Source: Xanthobacteraceae bacterium
Lineage (GTDB): Bacteria > Pseudomonadota > Alphaproteobacteria > Rhizobiales > Xanthobacteraceae
Direction: 5' to 3'
Length of the DNA stretch: 64,000 bases
Assembly (NCBI GenBank): GCA_022841625.1
Contig: JALHRD010000001.1
Span: 248,001 to 312,000 of the forward strand
Part shown: piece after piece, positions 37,241 through 45,797 of the stretch
How positions within the stretch are numbered: the stretch's first letter is position 1
How the letters are laid out: each line of letters begins with the position of its first letter
Translations under genes and position numbers: made by a program
The notes under the pieces: model-generated
Seen by the model: only the letters and a program-made list of their open reading frames with translations
Told to the model about the DNA's origin: nothing
Database searches by the model: none

Positions 37241-38047
37241 ATGAGCGTAACGGCATCGGCCTCCACGCAACCGCCTGACGCGCCAAAGCATGCGACGTCG
37301 CTCGTCATCAACAAACTCCGCAAGGAGTATCGGGCCGGGCAGCCGGTGCTGCACGATGTCTCTCTGACAATCGAAGGCCGCGGACTAACAGCGATCATCG
37401 GCCCCTCCGGCACCGGAAAATCGACGCTGATCCGCTGCATCAATCGGCTGGTCGAGCCGACCTCCGGAGAAATTCTATTCCGCGGCCAAGATATCGTCAG
37501 GCTCAACCGGCCGGAATTGCGCGCCGCGCGGCGACACATGGGCATGATCTTCCAGGAATATAACCTGGTCGAGCGCCTCTCGGTGATCGAGAACGTGCTG
37601 TGTGGCCGGCTCGGCTATGTGCCGGCATGGCGCGCATGGCTGCGCTGGTTTCCGCCATCCGACATCGAACGCGCCTTCCAATTGCTTGAGGCCGTCGGCC
37701 TTGCCGATTTCGCCACTCAGCGCGCCGATCAGCTGTCCGGCGGACAACGGCAACGCGTCGGCATTGCGCGCGCGCTGATGCAGGAGCCGCAATTGGTGTT
37801 GGCCGATGAGCCGACCTCCTCGCTCGATCCCAAAACCTCGGTCGAGATCATGGAATTGATCGCCAGCCGAGCCGCCGAGCGCAATATTCCTGCAATCGTC
37901 AATATGCACAATGTCGAACTGGCCCGCCGCTTCGCGGACCGCATTGTCGGCATGGCCAAAGGCGCGATCGTGTTCGACGGCCCGCCTCACACGCTGAAAG
38001 ATTCTCATTTGCTTGAGATATACGGCGGCGAAGGGTGGCTGGAATGA
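37241..38047 (+). CDS. phnC: PhnC, phosphonate ABC transporter ATPase
   Basis: 268 residues. Walker [10 protein letters not shown] is at about residues 54-62, the Q-loop in [14 protein letters not shown], the ABC signature [15 protein letters not shown] near 168, Walker [14 protein letters not shown] and the H-loop in VNMHNVELA. The Q-loop context and the [18 protein letters not shown] stretch are typical of PhnC. It couples ATP hydrolysis to import through the two PhnE subunits. The stop overlaps the next ATG by four bases (ATGA), showing coupling. An N-terminal extension of about 20 polar residues precedes the domain. Confidence 0.93.
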   Translation: MSVTASASTQPPDAPKHATSLVINKLRKEYRAGQPVLHDVSLTIEGRGLTAIIGPSGTGKSTLIRCINRLVEPTSGEILFRGQDIVRLNRPELRAARRHMGMIFQEYNLVERLSVIENVLCGRLGYVPAWRAWLRWFPPSDIERAFQLLEAVGLADFATQRADQLSGGQRQRVGIARALMQEPQLVLADEPTSSLDPKTSVEIMELIASRAAERNIPAIVNMHNVELARRFADRIVGMAKGAIVFDGPPHTLKDSHLLEIYGGEGWLE

Positions 38048-38844
38048 GCGCCCTGCCGCATGGCCAGCCGCCGCGCGTTGCCTTTCCGCCGAACTGGCCG
38101 GCACGCCTCGGCATGGTGGTTCTGGTGCTCTATGTCGCCTATGCCAGCACCATTCTCGACCTCACCTGGAACCGCTTCGTCGTCGGGCTTCAGCAGGGTG
38201 GAAAATTCCTGGCGCGGATGTTTCCGCCCGACTTCGCGCATGACAAGGTGTCGCTCCTCCTTATCGGCATGACTGAGAGCCTGCAGATCGCCATCGTCGC
38301 CACGGTTATCGGCATATTCCTGTCGCTACCACTTGGACTGGCGGCGGCGCGCAATCTGGCGCCGCGGCCGCTGGCCTGGACCGCGCGCGCGCTGATCGCC
38401 GTGTTCCGAAGCTTGCATCCGATCATCGTGGCAATCCTGTTCGTTAAGGCGGTGGGCTTTGGCGCGCTCGCGGGAATTCTGGCGTTGATTGTCGCTTCGC
38501 TCGGGTTTCTGTCCAAACTGGTCGCCGAATCGGTCGAGGAAATGTCGATGAAGCCGGTCGAGGCGGTGCGCGCCACCGGCTCGCGATTGCTATCGGTCAT
38601 CACCATGAGCGTTCTGCCCCAGGTGATCCCGCGCTTTATCGGGTTTGCCGCCTATCAGCTCGACTCCAATCTGCGCAACTCGGCACTGGTCGGCATTGTC
38701 GGCGGCGGCGGCATCGGCGCGACGCTGTTTACCGCGTTTCAACGCTTCGACTACGATTTCGTGCTCACCATCGTGCTGGCAATCATCGCCATCGTCATGG
38801 TCGGCGAAATCGTGTCGGGATGGATGCGCAGGATGTTCCAATGA
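38044..38844 (+). CDS. phnE: PhnE, phosphonate ABC permease (first copy)
   Basis: 266 residues, inner membrane, about six hydrophobic segments. The coupling helix/EAA motif is visible as [29 protein letters not shown] near residue 165. [29 protein letters not shown] is the typical start of the binding-protein-dependent permease domain. The ATG overlaps the phnC stop and the stop overlaps the second phnE ATG, so three genes are translationally coupled. Start at 38044 is therefore preferred over a GTG nine bases upstream. It probably forms a heterodimer with the second PhnE. Confidence 0.92.
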   Translation: MSALPHGQPPRVAFPPNWPARLGMVVLVLYVAYASTILDLTWNRFVVGLQQGGKFLARMFPPDFAHDKVSLLLIGMTESLQIAIVATVIGIFLSLPLGLAAARNLAPRPLAWTARALIAVFRSLHPIIVAILFVKAVGFGALAGILALIVASLGFLSKLVAESVEEMSMKPVEAVRATGSRLLSVITMSVLPQVIPRFIGFAAYQLDSNLRNSALVGIVGGGGIGATLFTAFQRFDYDFVLTIVLAIIAIVMVGEIVSGWMRRMFQ

Positions 38845-39653
38845 CACCGGCCGGCACCGTCGCGCGTCCGCGCCAATGGCAACGGTTTTCGTTGCCGGAG
38901 CGCATCATGCGCTCCGCGTTCTACCTGCTTGTCATTATTGCCGTGGTGTGGTCGCTACGCACCATCGAGATCATTCCTGAATTTCTGTACGATGCGCCGC
39001 AGCAGACCGGCGACCTGTTCGCGCGGATGTGGCCGATTGATTGGAGTTGGTATCCAAAAGTCGTGCATCGGGCACTGATGGAAACCCTGCACACGGCCAC
39101 GCTTGGAACCATTCTGGCGGTCATCCTGGCGGGCCTGGTGTCGCTGATGGTGGCGCGCAACATCACGCGCTCGGTAGTGCTCAACGCCGTCGGACGCTTC
39201 ATCTTGGTTGCCACCCGCTCGGTCCACACCATGGTGTGGGCGCTGTTCTTCGTCGCGCTGTTCGGCCCGGGCGCGCTCGCCGGCTTGCTTGCAATTGCCG
39301 TGCATTCAATCGGCTTCACCGGAAAATTCCTGGCGGAAGCGATCGAAGAGGCCAAGCCTGGCCCGATTGAAGCGCTGGTGGCCGCCGGCGCTTCGCCCCT
39401 GGCAATTCTGATCAAGGGCTATTGGCCGCAGGTGAAACCCGCCTTCCTCGCCATTGCGACATTCCGTTGGGACATCAATGTGCGCGAGTCGGCCGTGCTC
39501 GGCCTGGTGGGAGGCGGCGGTCTCGGCATGGCGCTCGATACCGCCCTTAACAATCTTTATTGGGACCAGGTCGGGCTGGTGCTGGTGGTCATTTTTGCAG
39601 TCGTGATCGTCACCGAGATCGTCACCGCCTGGATCAGAAACCGCATTATCTGA
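38841..39653 (+). CDS. phnE: PhnE, phosphonate ABC permease (second copy)
   Basis: 270 residues, inner membrane, about six hydrophobic segments. The EAA-type loop reads EEAKPGPIEALVAAGASPLAILIKGYWPQVKP near residue 182. It is related to the first PhnE but clearly diverged, as is common where two phnE genes stand in tandem. It overlaps the upstream gene by four bases. It is the last gene of the phnDCEE operon and converges on the GlcG/HbpS-type gene only seven bases away, so there is little room for a separate terminator. Confidence 0.92.
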   Translation: MTPAGTVARPRQWQRFSLPERIMRSAFYLLVIIAVVWSLRTIEIIPEFLYDAPQQTGDLFARMWPIDWSWYPKVVHRALMETLHTATLGTILAVILAGLVSLMVARNITRSVVLNAVGRFILVATRSVHTMVWALFFVALFGPGALAGLLAIAVHSIGFTGKFLAEAIEEAKPGPIEALVAAGASPLAILIKGYWPQVKPAFLAIATFRWDINVRESAVLGLVGGGGLGMALDTALNNLYWDQVGLVLVVIFAVVIVTEIVTAWIRNRII

Positions 39654-39660
39654 TGGTTTT

Positions 39661-40137
39661 TCACTTGAGATCGACGGCGACCTTCGCAATGCCCGCATTG
39701 GCGCAGGCCTCTTCCTTCTCCTGTCCGCCCGGTGCGCCGCTGAGGCCGATCGCGCCGATGGTCTCCTCCCCCACCATGATCGGGACGCCGCCGCCCAGCG
39801 GAATTACATCGGTCAGCATCCGCTGTCCTTGATTGACGGTTTCGGTGCGCTTGGCCCAGGCGGCGGAGGTCTGCCGGAATGTCCGCGCGGTGTAGGCCTT
39901 GCGGCGCGCCAATTCGAGATTATGCGGCGAGCCACCGTCGCCCTGCAGGAGGACCTTAATCCGGCCAGCCCGGTCGACAACGGCGATTGAAGCGATGGCG
40001 CCGCACGCAGCCGAAGCTGTCTCGGCGATCGTCAGCGCCATCCGCAGCGACGCATCACGCTGCATCAACACCTGCGCATCGGCGTCACCGGAAAACGTGC
40101 AGGCCGCGACCAGCAAAAGCCCAAACCGAGTCCCCAT
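39661..40137 (-). CDS. Secreted GlcG/HbpS (DUF336) family protein, intact
   Basis: 158 residues; GGGAGGG lies about six bases before the ATG. A short signal peptide is visible (MGTRFGLLLVAACTFSGDADAQ). The domain contains AIASIAVVDRAGRIKVLLQGDG and TVNQGQRMLTDVIPLGGGVPIMVGEETIGAIGLSGAPGG, typical of GlcG/HbpS proteins, then EKEEACANAGIAKVAVDLK. Family members bind heme, cobalamin or small acids; many sit in glycolate or aromatic catabolic operons and their function is often unknown. It is a paralogue of the protein at 31306-31773 and shows what that gene's C-terminus should be. It has no operon partner on its strand here. Confidence 0.85.
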   Translation of the reverse strand: MGTRFGLLLVAACTFSGDADAQVLMQRDASLRMALTIAETASAACGAIASIAVVDRAGRIKVLLQGDGGSPHNLELARRKAYTARTFRQTSAAWAKRTETVNQGQRMLTDVIPLGGGVPIMVGEETIGAIGLSGAPGGQEKEEACANAGIAKVAVDLK

Positions 40138-40415
40138 GATCTACCCTCCCAAAGCCACGGCACTTGCCGGCCGCCTGGCACGTCCCGGCACCAGGGTAAT
40201 GCGCTTGGCAATCATTGCCCATGTGGCGCAGGTGTGGCCCAGGTTTGGCCCAGGCGGCCCACGTCCGGCCATGATGGCGCCGGTAGCGGCATTGAACTCA
40301 CAGCCCCCGTTCGCTATACGGGCTCGACGGCTGGGGGCGCGGACGGCTGGCCTCCCCACAACGCCAAAACGCGCGTAGACGACAAAAATACGTATTATAA
40401 ATCATAGGCTTAAAG

Positions 40416-40697
40416 ATGCCAGAAACGTTTGAAACGGTCGCCAATATCATTTCCGAAACGTGCGACATCGCGCGCGACAAGATCAAGCCGGAGAGTCACG
40501 CGATCAACGACCTCGGAATCGACAGTTTGGACTTTCTCGACATCGCCTTCGCGATCGATAAGACCTTTGGCATCAAGATGCCGCTCGAGCAGTGGACCCA
40601 GGAGGTCAACGAGGGCCGCGCAACCTCGGAGCAATATTTCGTGCTGCAGAACTTGAGTTCCCGTATCGACGAACTTGTCGCTGCGAAGAAGGCCTGA
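40416..40697 (+). CDS. acpXL: AcpXL, acyl carrier protein for very-long-chain fatty acids of lipid A
   Basis: 93 residues, the usual AcpXL length and longer than AcpP. The 4'-phosphopantetheine Ser is S37 in [16 protein letters not shown]. The C-terminal half ([33 protein letters not shown]) is characteristic of AcpXL rather than AcpP. It carries the C26-C28 hydroxyacyl chain that LpxXL adds to lipid A. Genes for the dedicated elongation enzymes follow in the same direction. Unusually, 174 bases containing two large hairpins separate it from fabZXL. The upstream gap 40138-40415 holds no gene; an AT-rich stretch at 40380-40412 probably contains the promoter. Confidence 0.95.
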   Translation: MPETFETVANIISETCDIARDKIKPESHAINDLGIDSLDFLDIAFAIDKTFGIKMPLEQWTQEVNEGRATSEQYFVLQNLSSRIDELVAAKKA

Positions 40698-40699
40698 GC

Positions 40700-40865
40700 C
40701 TCGTGTGGCGGTTCAGAAGTCCGCATCATTTTCGCGGCGAGTCCGGAATGCGGACTTCTGAACCAAAGCCACACGAGACTCAATGAGTTGCTAGCGTCCT
40801 TCGATTCCGAAGTTCGTAAACGAGGCCGCCGCGAAATGATACGAACTTCGGAATCGGGACACTAG
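40700..40865. repeat. Composite double-hairpin element, copy 1
   Basis: Two long imperfect palindromes follow the acpXL stop by two bases. Hairpin 1 (40700-40777): outer stem of 10 bp (CTCGTGTGGC / GCCACACGAG), three unpaired A on the right arm, inner stem of 17 bp (40710-40726 with 40748-40764), loop of 21 bases. A 13-base spacer follows. Hairpin 2 (40791-40865): outer stem CTAGCGTCC / GGACACTAG with one mismatch, two unpaired T on the left arm, inner stem of 17 bp (40802-40818 with 40840-40856), loop of 21 bases. The unpaired bases are on opposite arms and the two loops are partly complementary, so the hairpins are mirror images. Confidence 0.85.
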
Positions 40866-40871
40866 CGCCGC

Positions 40872-41345
40872 ATGCAGATCGAGTGTTTTAGGCTTATCGA
40901 CCGGATCATCGCGCTCGATCTTGCAGCCAAGACAATCCGGGTCGAAGCCAATGTCCCGACCGAATCCACAATCTTCGAAGGGCATTTTCCCGGCCATCCC
41001 TTGATGCCCGGAGTCCTGCTGCTGGAGACGATGGCGCAGGCGTCCGGTTGGTTGGTGATCGGCGCCACCAAATTTACCTGCATGCCGTTTTTCGCCGCGG
41101 TCAAAGAGGGAAAATTCCGCTCCTTCGTAACGCCCGGCATGGCGCTGATCGCCAATGCCGCGCTCGAACACGAAGGCTCAGGCTTCGCCGTCACCCGCGC
41201 CGAGATCCACTGCGACGATAAACTCATCTGCGACGCGACCCTCACCTTCCGCCTGGTGCCGTTCCCAAGCCCGGACTTCCGCGACAGCATGGAAAAATTT
41301 GCGTCGTCGATTGCGTTCCCGATGGAGCTGGCCCGTCATGACTGA
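40872..41345 (+). CDS. fabZXL: FabZ-like 3-hydroxyacyl-ACP dehydratase of the XL cluster
   Basis: 157 residues, hot-dog fold. The catalytic His is H38 in FEGHFPGHPLMPG and the acid is E52 in LLLETMAQASG, both in family positions. It dehydrates 3-hydroxyacyl-AcpXL during elongation of the very-long chain. The C-terminal MEKFASSIAFPMEL is more extended than housekeeping FabZ. The ATG lies six bases after the hairpin composite, so translation initiation would be affected if that element folds in the mRNA. Its end overlaps fabF2XL by eight bases. Confidence 0.9.
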   Translation: MQIECFRLIDRIIALDLAAKTIRVEANVPTESTIFEGHFPGHPLMPGVLLLETMAQASGWLVIGATKFTCMPFFAAVKEGKFRSFVTPGMALIANAALEHEGSGFAVTRAEIHCDDKLICDATLTFRLVPFPSPDFRDSMEKFASSIAFPMELARHD

Positions 41346-42534
41346 GCCGCTCCGCGAAACCTGGATCACCGGTATCGGCATCGTGTCCTGCCTCGGCGAA
41401 GGCGCGGACGCGCACTGGCTGGGGCTCAACCGGCCGCCGCCCGCGCCCGACACCGAGGCGTTCGCGCCTTATCCGGTGCATCGGCTGGCGCCGATCGAAC
41501 TCGACAAGCAAATCCCCAAAAAGGGCGATCAGCGCCAGATGGAGCCGTGGCAGCGGATCGGAACCTATGCGGCGGGGCTGGCGCTCGAAAGCGCGGGCGT
41601 CAAAGGCAATACCGAACTCCTGCAGCGGATGGACATGATCGTCGCCGCCGGCGGCGGCGAACGCGACGAAGCCGTCGACGCGGCAATCCTCACTGGCCTT
41701 AACAAAGCCGGGCACAGCGAAAATTTTCTCAACGAACGATTGATGAGCGACCTGCGCCCGACGCTGTTCCTGGCACAACTGTCAAACCTTTTGGCCGGCA
41801 ATATTTCGATCGTGCATGGCGTCACCGGCATGTCGCGCACGTTTATGGGCGAGGAATCCGCCGGCATCGATGCCGTGAAAATCGAGCTGTCGCGCATTCA
41901 GGCGGGACAAAGCGATATCGGTCTGGTCGGCGGCTCGTTTAATGCCGAGCGCAAGGACCTGCTCTTGCTTTTCGAGACCGGCGGTTGCGCCCTGAAGAAC
42001 CCGTTCGCGCCGGTTTGGGAACGCAAAGCGCGGGGTGGCGGCGTGGTGCTTGGCTCAATGGGTGCATTCATCGTGCTCGAATCGCGCGCGCACGCGACCG
42101 CACGCGGCGCGAAGCCTCTGGCGCGCTTGGCCAGTGTACAGTCCGATTGCGTCCGGCGTCAGCCCGGCGCCGTTACCGCCTCGCTATCGCGCATGTGGAC
42201 AACCCTGAAATCGCAAGTCGCGCCCGAAGGAATGGCGCTGATCACCGGCCTGTCCGGAGCCGAGCCCGCGACCGACGAGGAGCGCAGCTGGCTCACGGCC
42301 CTGCCCGCCATTCCAATCCGCGCCACCGGCAGCCATCTCGGGCACGGCGTCGAGCCTCAATTCGTCATGAACATTGCGCTTGCCACGGTGGCGCTGGGAC
42401 ACGAAAAACTGTTCGCTCCGGCGATGTCTTCCGGTATCGAGGTGGCCATGAACGCGCCGCTTGCCCAGGTCATAGTGACAGGGGTCGGCCATTGGCGCGG
42501 TGAAGGTATGGCGCTGGTTGAAGCGGCGCGGTGA
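41338..42534 (+). CDS. fabF2XL: FabF2XL, ketosynthase-like partner without active-site cysteine
   Basis: 398 residues, thiolase fold of the KAS II type. The usual Cys-His-His triad is not kept: around residues 161-175 the nucleophile segment reads GVTGMSRTFMGEESAG with no Cys; the HGTGT segment is replaced by ITGLSGAEPAT; the third region reads GSHLGHGVEP. Hence it cannot work as a normal condensing enzyme. Next to the intact FabF1XL this looks like a ketosynthase/chain-length-factor pair, as in type II polyketide systems. It is coupled to fabZXL by an 8-base overlap and to fabF1XL by a 10-base gap. Confidence 0.88.
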   Translation: MTEPLRETWITGIGIVSCLGEGADAHWLGLNRPPPAPDTEAFAPYPVHRLAPIELDKQIPKKGDQRQMEPWQRIGTYAAGLALESAGVKGNTELLQRMDMIVAAGGGERDEAVDAAILTGLNKAGHSENFLNERLMSDLRPTLFLAQLSNLLAGNISIVHGVTGMSRTFMGEESAGIDAVKIELSRIQAGQSDIGLVGGSFNAERKDLLLLFETGGCALKNPFAPVWERKARGGGVVLGSMGAFIVLESRAHATARGAKPLARLASVQSDCVRRQPGAVTASLSRMWTTLKSQVAPEGMALITGLSGAEPATDEERSWLTALPAIPIRATGSHLGHGVEPQFVMNIALATVALGHEKLFAPAMSSGIEVAMNAPLAQVIVTGVGHWRGEGMALVEAAR

Positions 42535-42544
42535 AGGAGGGACC

Positions 42545-43816
42545 ATGGCTGCCACATCTCGCACGCCCGTCGTCGCGGTCACCGGCCTTGGCGTCCTCAC
42601 ATCCTTGGGCGCCGGCAAGGCTGACAACTGGCGCCGCCTGACCGCCGGTCATTCGGGCATCCATGCCATCCGCCGGTTTCCAACCGATGGGCTCAAGACC
42701 ACGATTGCCGGAACGGTCGACTTTATTTCGGTTGAACCGTTTTGCTCGAGCGAGCTCGGCGAACGTATGGCCGACCTGGTCTCAGAGGAAGCGATCGCCC
42801 AGTCTGGCATTGGCGCCAAAGGCGACTTCCCAGGCCCGCTGTTTGTCGCGGTCGCCCCCGTGGAGATCGAGTGGCCGCACCGCCAAGTCATCAGCGCGGC
42901 GTCCGGCGCCAACGATTCCGTGACCTATGACGATCTTCTGCGCGCGGCGTCCGGCGGACAATTTCGTGGAATTCACGATCGTTGCATGATGCTCTCGGTC
43001 GCCGATCATCTGTCGGAACGCTTCGGCACCAAAGGCTCGCCGATTTCATTGTCGACGGCCTGCGCCTCCGGCGCGAGCGCCATTCAATTAGGTGTCGAGG
43101 CAATCCGACGCGGCGAAACCGAGGCCGCGCTCTGCGTCGCCACCGACGGCTCGATCAATCCCGAGGCCTTGATCCGATTTTCGCTGTTATCCGCCTTGTC
43201 CACGGCCAACGATCCGCCGGAACGCGCCGCCAAGCCGTTTTCAAAAAACCGCGATGGCTTTGTCATGGCGGAAGGCGCCGGCGCGCTGGTGCTGGAAAGC
43301 CTGCAACATGCCAAGGCGCGCGGCGCCAAAATCCTCGGCATTATCGAAGGCTGCGGCGAGATGGCGGATTCGTTCCACCGCACCCGGTCGAGCCCTGACG
43401 GCAAACCGATCGTCGGCTGCATCCGCAACGCCCTGGCCGACGCCGGCCTGACGCCCGACGACATCGATTACATCAACCCGCACGGCACCGGAACGCCTGA
43501 AAATGACAAGATGGAATCGCTGGGCGTTCTGGCGGTGTTTGGCGAGCGCGCAAAGACAATCCCGATCTCGTCCAATAAATCGATGATCGGGCACACCCTC
43601 TCGGCGGCCGGCGCGGTCGAAGCGGTGATTACGCTCATGGCGCTCGAACACCAGCGCATCCCTCCAACAATCAATTACGACATTCCGGACCCGGCCATTC
43701 CGCTCGACGTCGTGCCCAACACGGCGCGCGACGCCAAGCTGCGTCACGCGATTTCGAATTCATTCGGATTCGGCGGCCAGAACGTCTCGCTGGTCTTGGC
43801 ACGCGAGCCGGTTTAG
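42545..43816 (+). CDS. fabF1XL: FabF1XL, 3-oxoacyl-ACP synthase of the XL cluster
   Basis: 423 residues. The ribosome-binding site AAGGAGG is five bases before the ATG. The full triad is present: C173 in STACASGASA, H313 in NPHGTGTPEND and H350 in SMIGHTLSAAG. It condenses malonyl-ACP with growing acyl-AcpXL for C26-C28 acids. The conserved Lys just before the third His (SSNKSMIGH) is also in place. Together with the Cys-less FabF2XL it most likely makes a heterodimer. 26 bases separate it from adhXL. Confidence 0.93.
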   Translation: MAATSRTPVVAVTGLGVLTSLGAGKADNWRRLTAGHSGIHAIRRFPTDGLKTTIAGTVDFISVEPFCSSELGERMADLVSEEAIAQSGIGAKGDFPGPLFVAVAPVEIEWPHRQVISAASGANDSVTYDDLLRAASGGQFRGIHDRCMMLSVADHLSERFGTKGSPISLSTACASGASAIQLGVEAIRRGETEAALCVATDGSINPEALIRFSLLSALSTANDPPERAAKPFSKNRDGFVMAEGAGALVLESLQHAKARGAKILGIIEGCGEMADSFHRTRSSPDGKPIVGCIRNALADAGLTPDDIDYINPHGTGTPENDKMESLGVLAVFGERAKTIPISSNKSMIGHTLSAAGAVEAVITLMALEHQRIPPTINYDIPDPAIPLDVVPNTARDAKLRHAISNSFGFGGQNVSLVLAREPV

Positions 43817-43842
43817 GCGACCGGCCAGACAGAAACCCTCCG

Positions 43843-44865
43843 ATGCGCGCACTCACCCTTGTTTCCGACCGGAAACTCGAATTGCGAGACACCCCGCCGC
43901 CGCCGCCGCCGGGCGCCGGCGAGGTGCAAATTCGGGTCAAGGCGGTTGCGCTCAACCACATCGACGTTTGGGGCTGGCGCGGCATGGCCTTCGCCAAGCG
44001 CCAGCTTCCGCTCGTGGTCGGCGCGGAGGCCGCCGGTGAAATCGCCGCGGTTGGACCGGGCGAAACCGCGTTCAAGCCCGGCGACGCGGTGGTGATGTAT
44101 GGCGCGCTCACCTGTGGCCACTGCAAGGCCTGCCGCGCCGGCCGCGACAATCTTTGCGAGAATGTCGGCGGCATCATGGGATTTCACATCGACGGCTTTG
44201 CGCGCGACCTGGTCACCATGCCGGCTCGCCTGGTCATCCCGGTTCCCCGCGGCGTCAGCTTTCGCGACGCCGCCTGCGCGCCGATCGCCTTCGCGACCGT
44301 ACAGCACATGCTGTTTGACAATGCCCGCCTGGAACCGGGCGAAACCGTGCTGGTCCACGCCGGCGGCTCCGGCATCGGCACCGTCGCGATCAAGATGGCC
44401 AAGGCCATCGGATGCACCGTGATCACAACCGTCGGCGACGACGCCAAAGCCGAGAAGGCGCGCGCCTTGGGCGCCGACCATGTCGTCAATTATCGCACCG
44501 ATCGGTTCGAGGGCGCAGTTCGTAAACTCACCGCAAAAAAAGGCGTCGATGTCGTGTTCGAGCATGTCGGCGCCGATACCTTCAACGGCTCGCTGCTAAG
44601 CCTCAAACGCGGTGGACGGCTGGTGACTTGCGGCGCCACCTCGGGCCCCACCACCAGCTTCAATCTGATGCAGCTGTTTCAGCAGCAATACCGGATCTTC
44701 GGTTCGTTCGGCGCAACCATGCGCAATATCCGCGAAAGCCTCGACAAAATGGCTGCCGGCATGCTCCCGGTCATCGACACCGAGGTACCGGTCGAAAATT
44801 TCGAACACGGCTTGTCGCGCCTTGAAAGCCGTCAAGTGTTCGGAAAAATCGTGGTCACGCTTTGA
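43843..44865 (+). CDS. adhXL: Zinc-type alcohol dehydrogenase / enoyl reductase of the XL cluster
   Basis: 340 residues, MDR superfamily. The structural-zinc cysteines stand in TCGHCKACRAGRDNLCE (residues ~87-103), the NAD(P) motif is AGGSGIGTVAIKMAKA near 170, and the catalytic-zinc area is VKAVALNHIDVWGWRG, where an Asn replaces Cys (N-H-I-D), as in quinone-reductase-like members. It is thus more likely an enoyl reductase than an alcohol dehydrogenase, which fits the reduction step missing from the rest of the cluster. In Rhizobium the homologue is called AdhXL. The stop overlaps the TTG start of lpxXL (TTGA). Confidence 0.88.
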   Translation: MRALTLVSDRKLELRDTPPPPPPGAGEVQIRVKAVALNHIDVWGWRGMAFAKRQLPLVVGAEAAGEIAAVGPGETAFKPGDAVVMYGALTCGHCKACRAGRDNLCENVGGIMGFHIDGFARDLVTMPARLVIPVPRGVSFRDAACAPIAFATVQHMLFDNARLEPGETVLVHAGGSGIGTVAIKMAKAIGCTVITTVGDDAKAEKARALGADHVVNYRTDRFEGAVRKLTAKKGVDVVFEHVGADTFNGSLLSLKRGGRLVTCGATSGPTTSFNLMQLFQQQYRIFGSFGATMRNIRESLDKMAAGMLPVIDTEVPVENFEHGLSRLESRQVFGKIVVTL

Positions 44866-45797
44866 CCAAGGCAAACATCACGCGGTACTGGCGCCAGGCA
44901 CGCGGGTCCATGCGCAAGCTCTTAAACGCGACAGTCGGCCGGTGCGCGGCTCTGCTGATGCGCCTCATGCGTCGCGCCAACCGCCGACGGACGGCGAATC
45001 TCGCCGGCGCCTTCATGCGCAAGATCGGCCCGTGGTTGCCGGAACACCGAGTCGGCCGTGACAATCTGGCCGCCGCCTTTCCGGAAAAATCGGACCGGGA
45101 AATCGAAACGATCCTGTCCGACGCCTGGGATAATCTTGGCCGGGTTGCCGTGGAGTTCCTGCATCTCGATCGGATCACGATCCTCGATATGGAAAACCCC
45201 GGCGCGGCCGATGTCACATACGATCCTACTGCGGTGGAGCGTATGCGCCCGATCCGCCAAGCCGGACCACGGCTGATATTCGGCACACATCTTGGAAATT
45301 GGGAATTGCCGGCGCGATTTGCGCGCTATTATGGCATCGAAAGTACCGTCCTGTTTCGGCCGCCCAATATCCGCGCGATCGCTGATGCGGTGATTGAACT
45401 GCGCGCAGGCTGCATGGGCACGCTGGTGGCATCCGGGTTTGACGCGCCGATCCGAATGGCGCGGGCGCTTGAGCGCGGCGAAACAGTCGGGATGCTGGTC
45501 GATCAATACGATACCCGCGGGGTGGAGGTCACATTCTTCGGTCGCGTGTGCCGCGCATCGCCGCTGCTGGCGCAACTGGCGCGCCATTTCGACTGCCCTA
45601 TCCACGGTGTGCGTGTCATCCGCCTGGCCGATCGCAACACTTTCTGGGCGGACGTGACCGACCCGATCGAACCGGCACGCGACGCCGAGGGCAAAATCGA
45701 CGTGGCCGGCACCACGCAGGTCATCGCCAATGTGATCGAATCCTGGGTGCGCGAGCAACCCGGCCAATGGCTGTGGCAGCACCGCCGCTGGCGCTAG
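44862..45797 (+). CDS. lpxXL: LpxXL, lipid A very-long-chain acyltransferase
   Basis: 311 residues if it starts at the TTG that overlaps the adhXL stop; an ATG at 44910 would give a 295-residue form. It belongs to the HtrB/MsbB family; the catalytic H-x4-E is in FGTHLGNWELPA near residue 142. It transfers the AcpXL-bound acid to the secondary position of lipid A at the cytoplasmic face of the inner membrane. The N-terminal hydrophobic part is short (ATVGRCAALLMRLM) and rich in Arg. Its stop codon TAG is part of the first CTAG of the double-hairpin element that follows, so insertion of that element fixed the C-terminus. Confidence 0.92.
   Translation: MTKANITRYWRQARGSMRKLLNATVGRCAALLMRLMRRANRRRTANLAGAFMRKIGPWLPEHRVGRDNLAAAFPEKSDREIETILSDAWDNLGRVAVEFLHLDRITILDMENPGAADVTYDPTAVERMRPIRQAGPRLIFGTHLGNWELPARFARYYGIESTVLFRPPNIRAIADAVIELRAGCMGTLVASGFDAPIRMARALERGETVGMLVDQYDTRGVEVTFFGRVCRASPLLAQLARHFDCPIHGVRVIRLADRNTFWADVTDPIEPARDAEGKIDVAGTTQVIANVIESWVREQPGQWLWQHRRWR

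Noticed and set aside
40195-40270. GGCCCAGG-like short repeats upstream of acpXL
   Set aside because: Simple GC-rich redundancy without a consistent unit or pairing.
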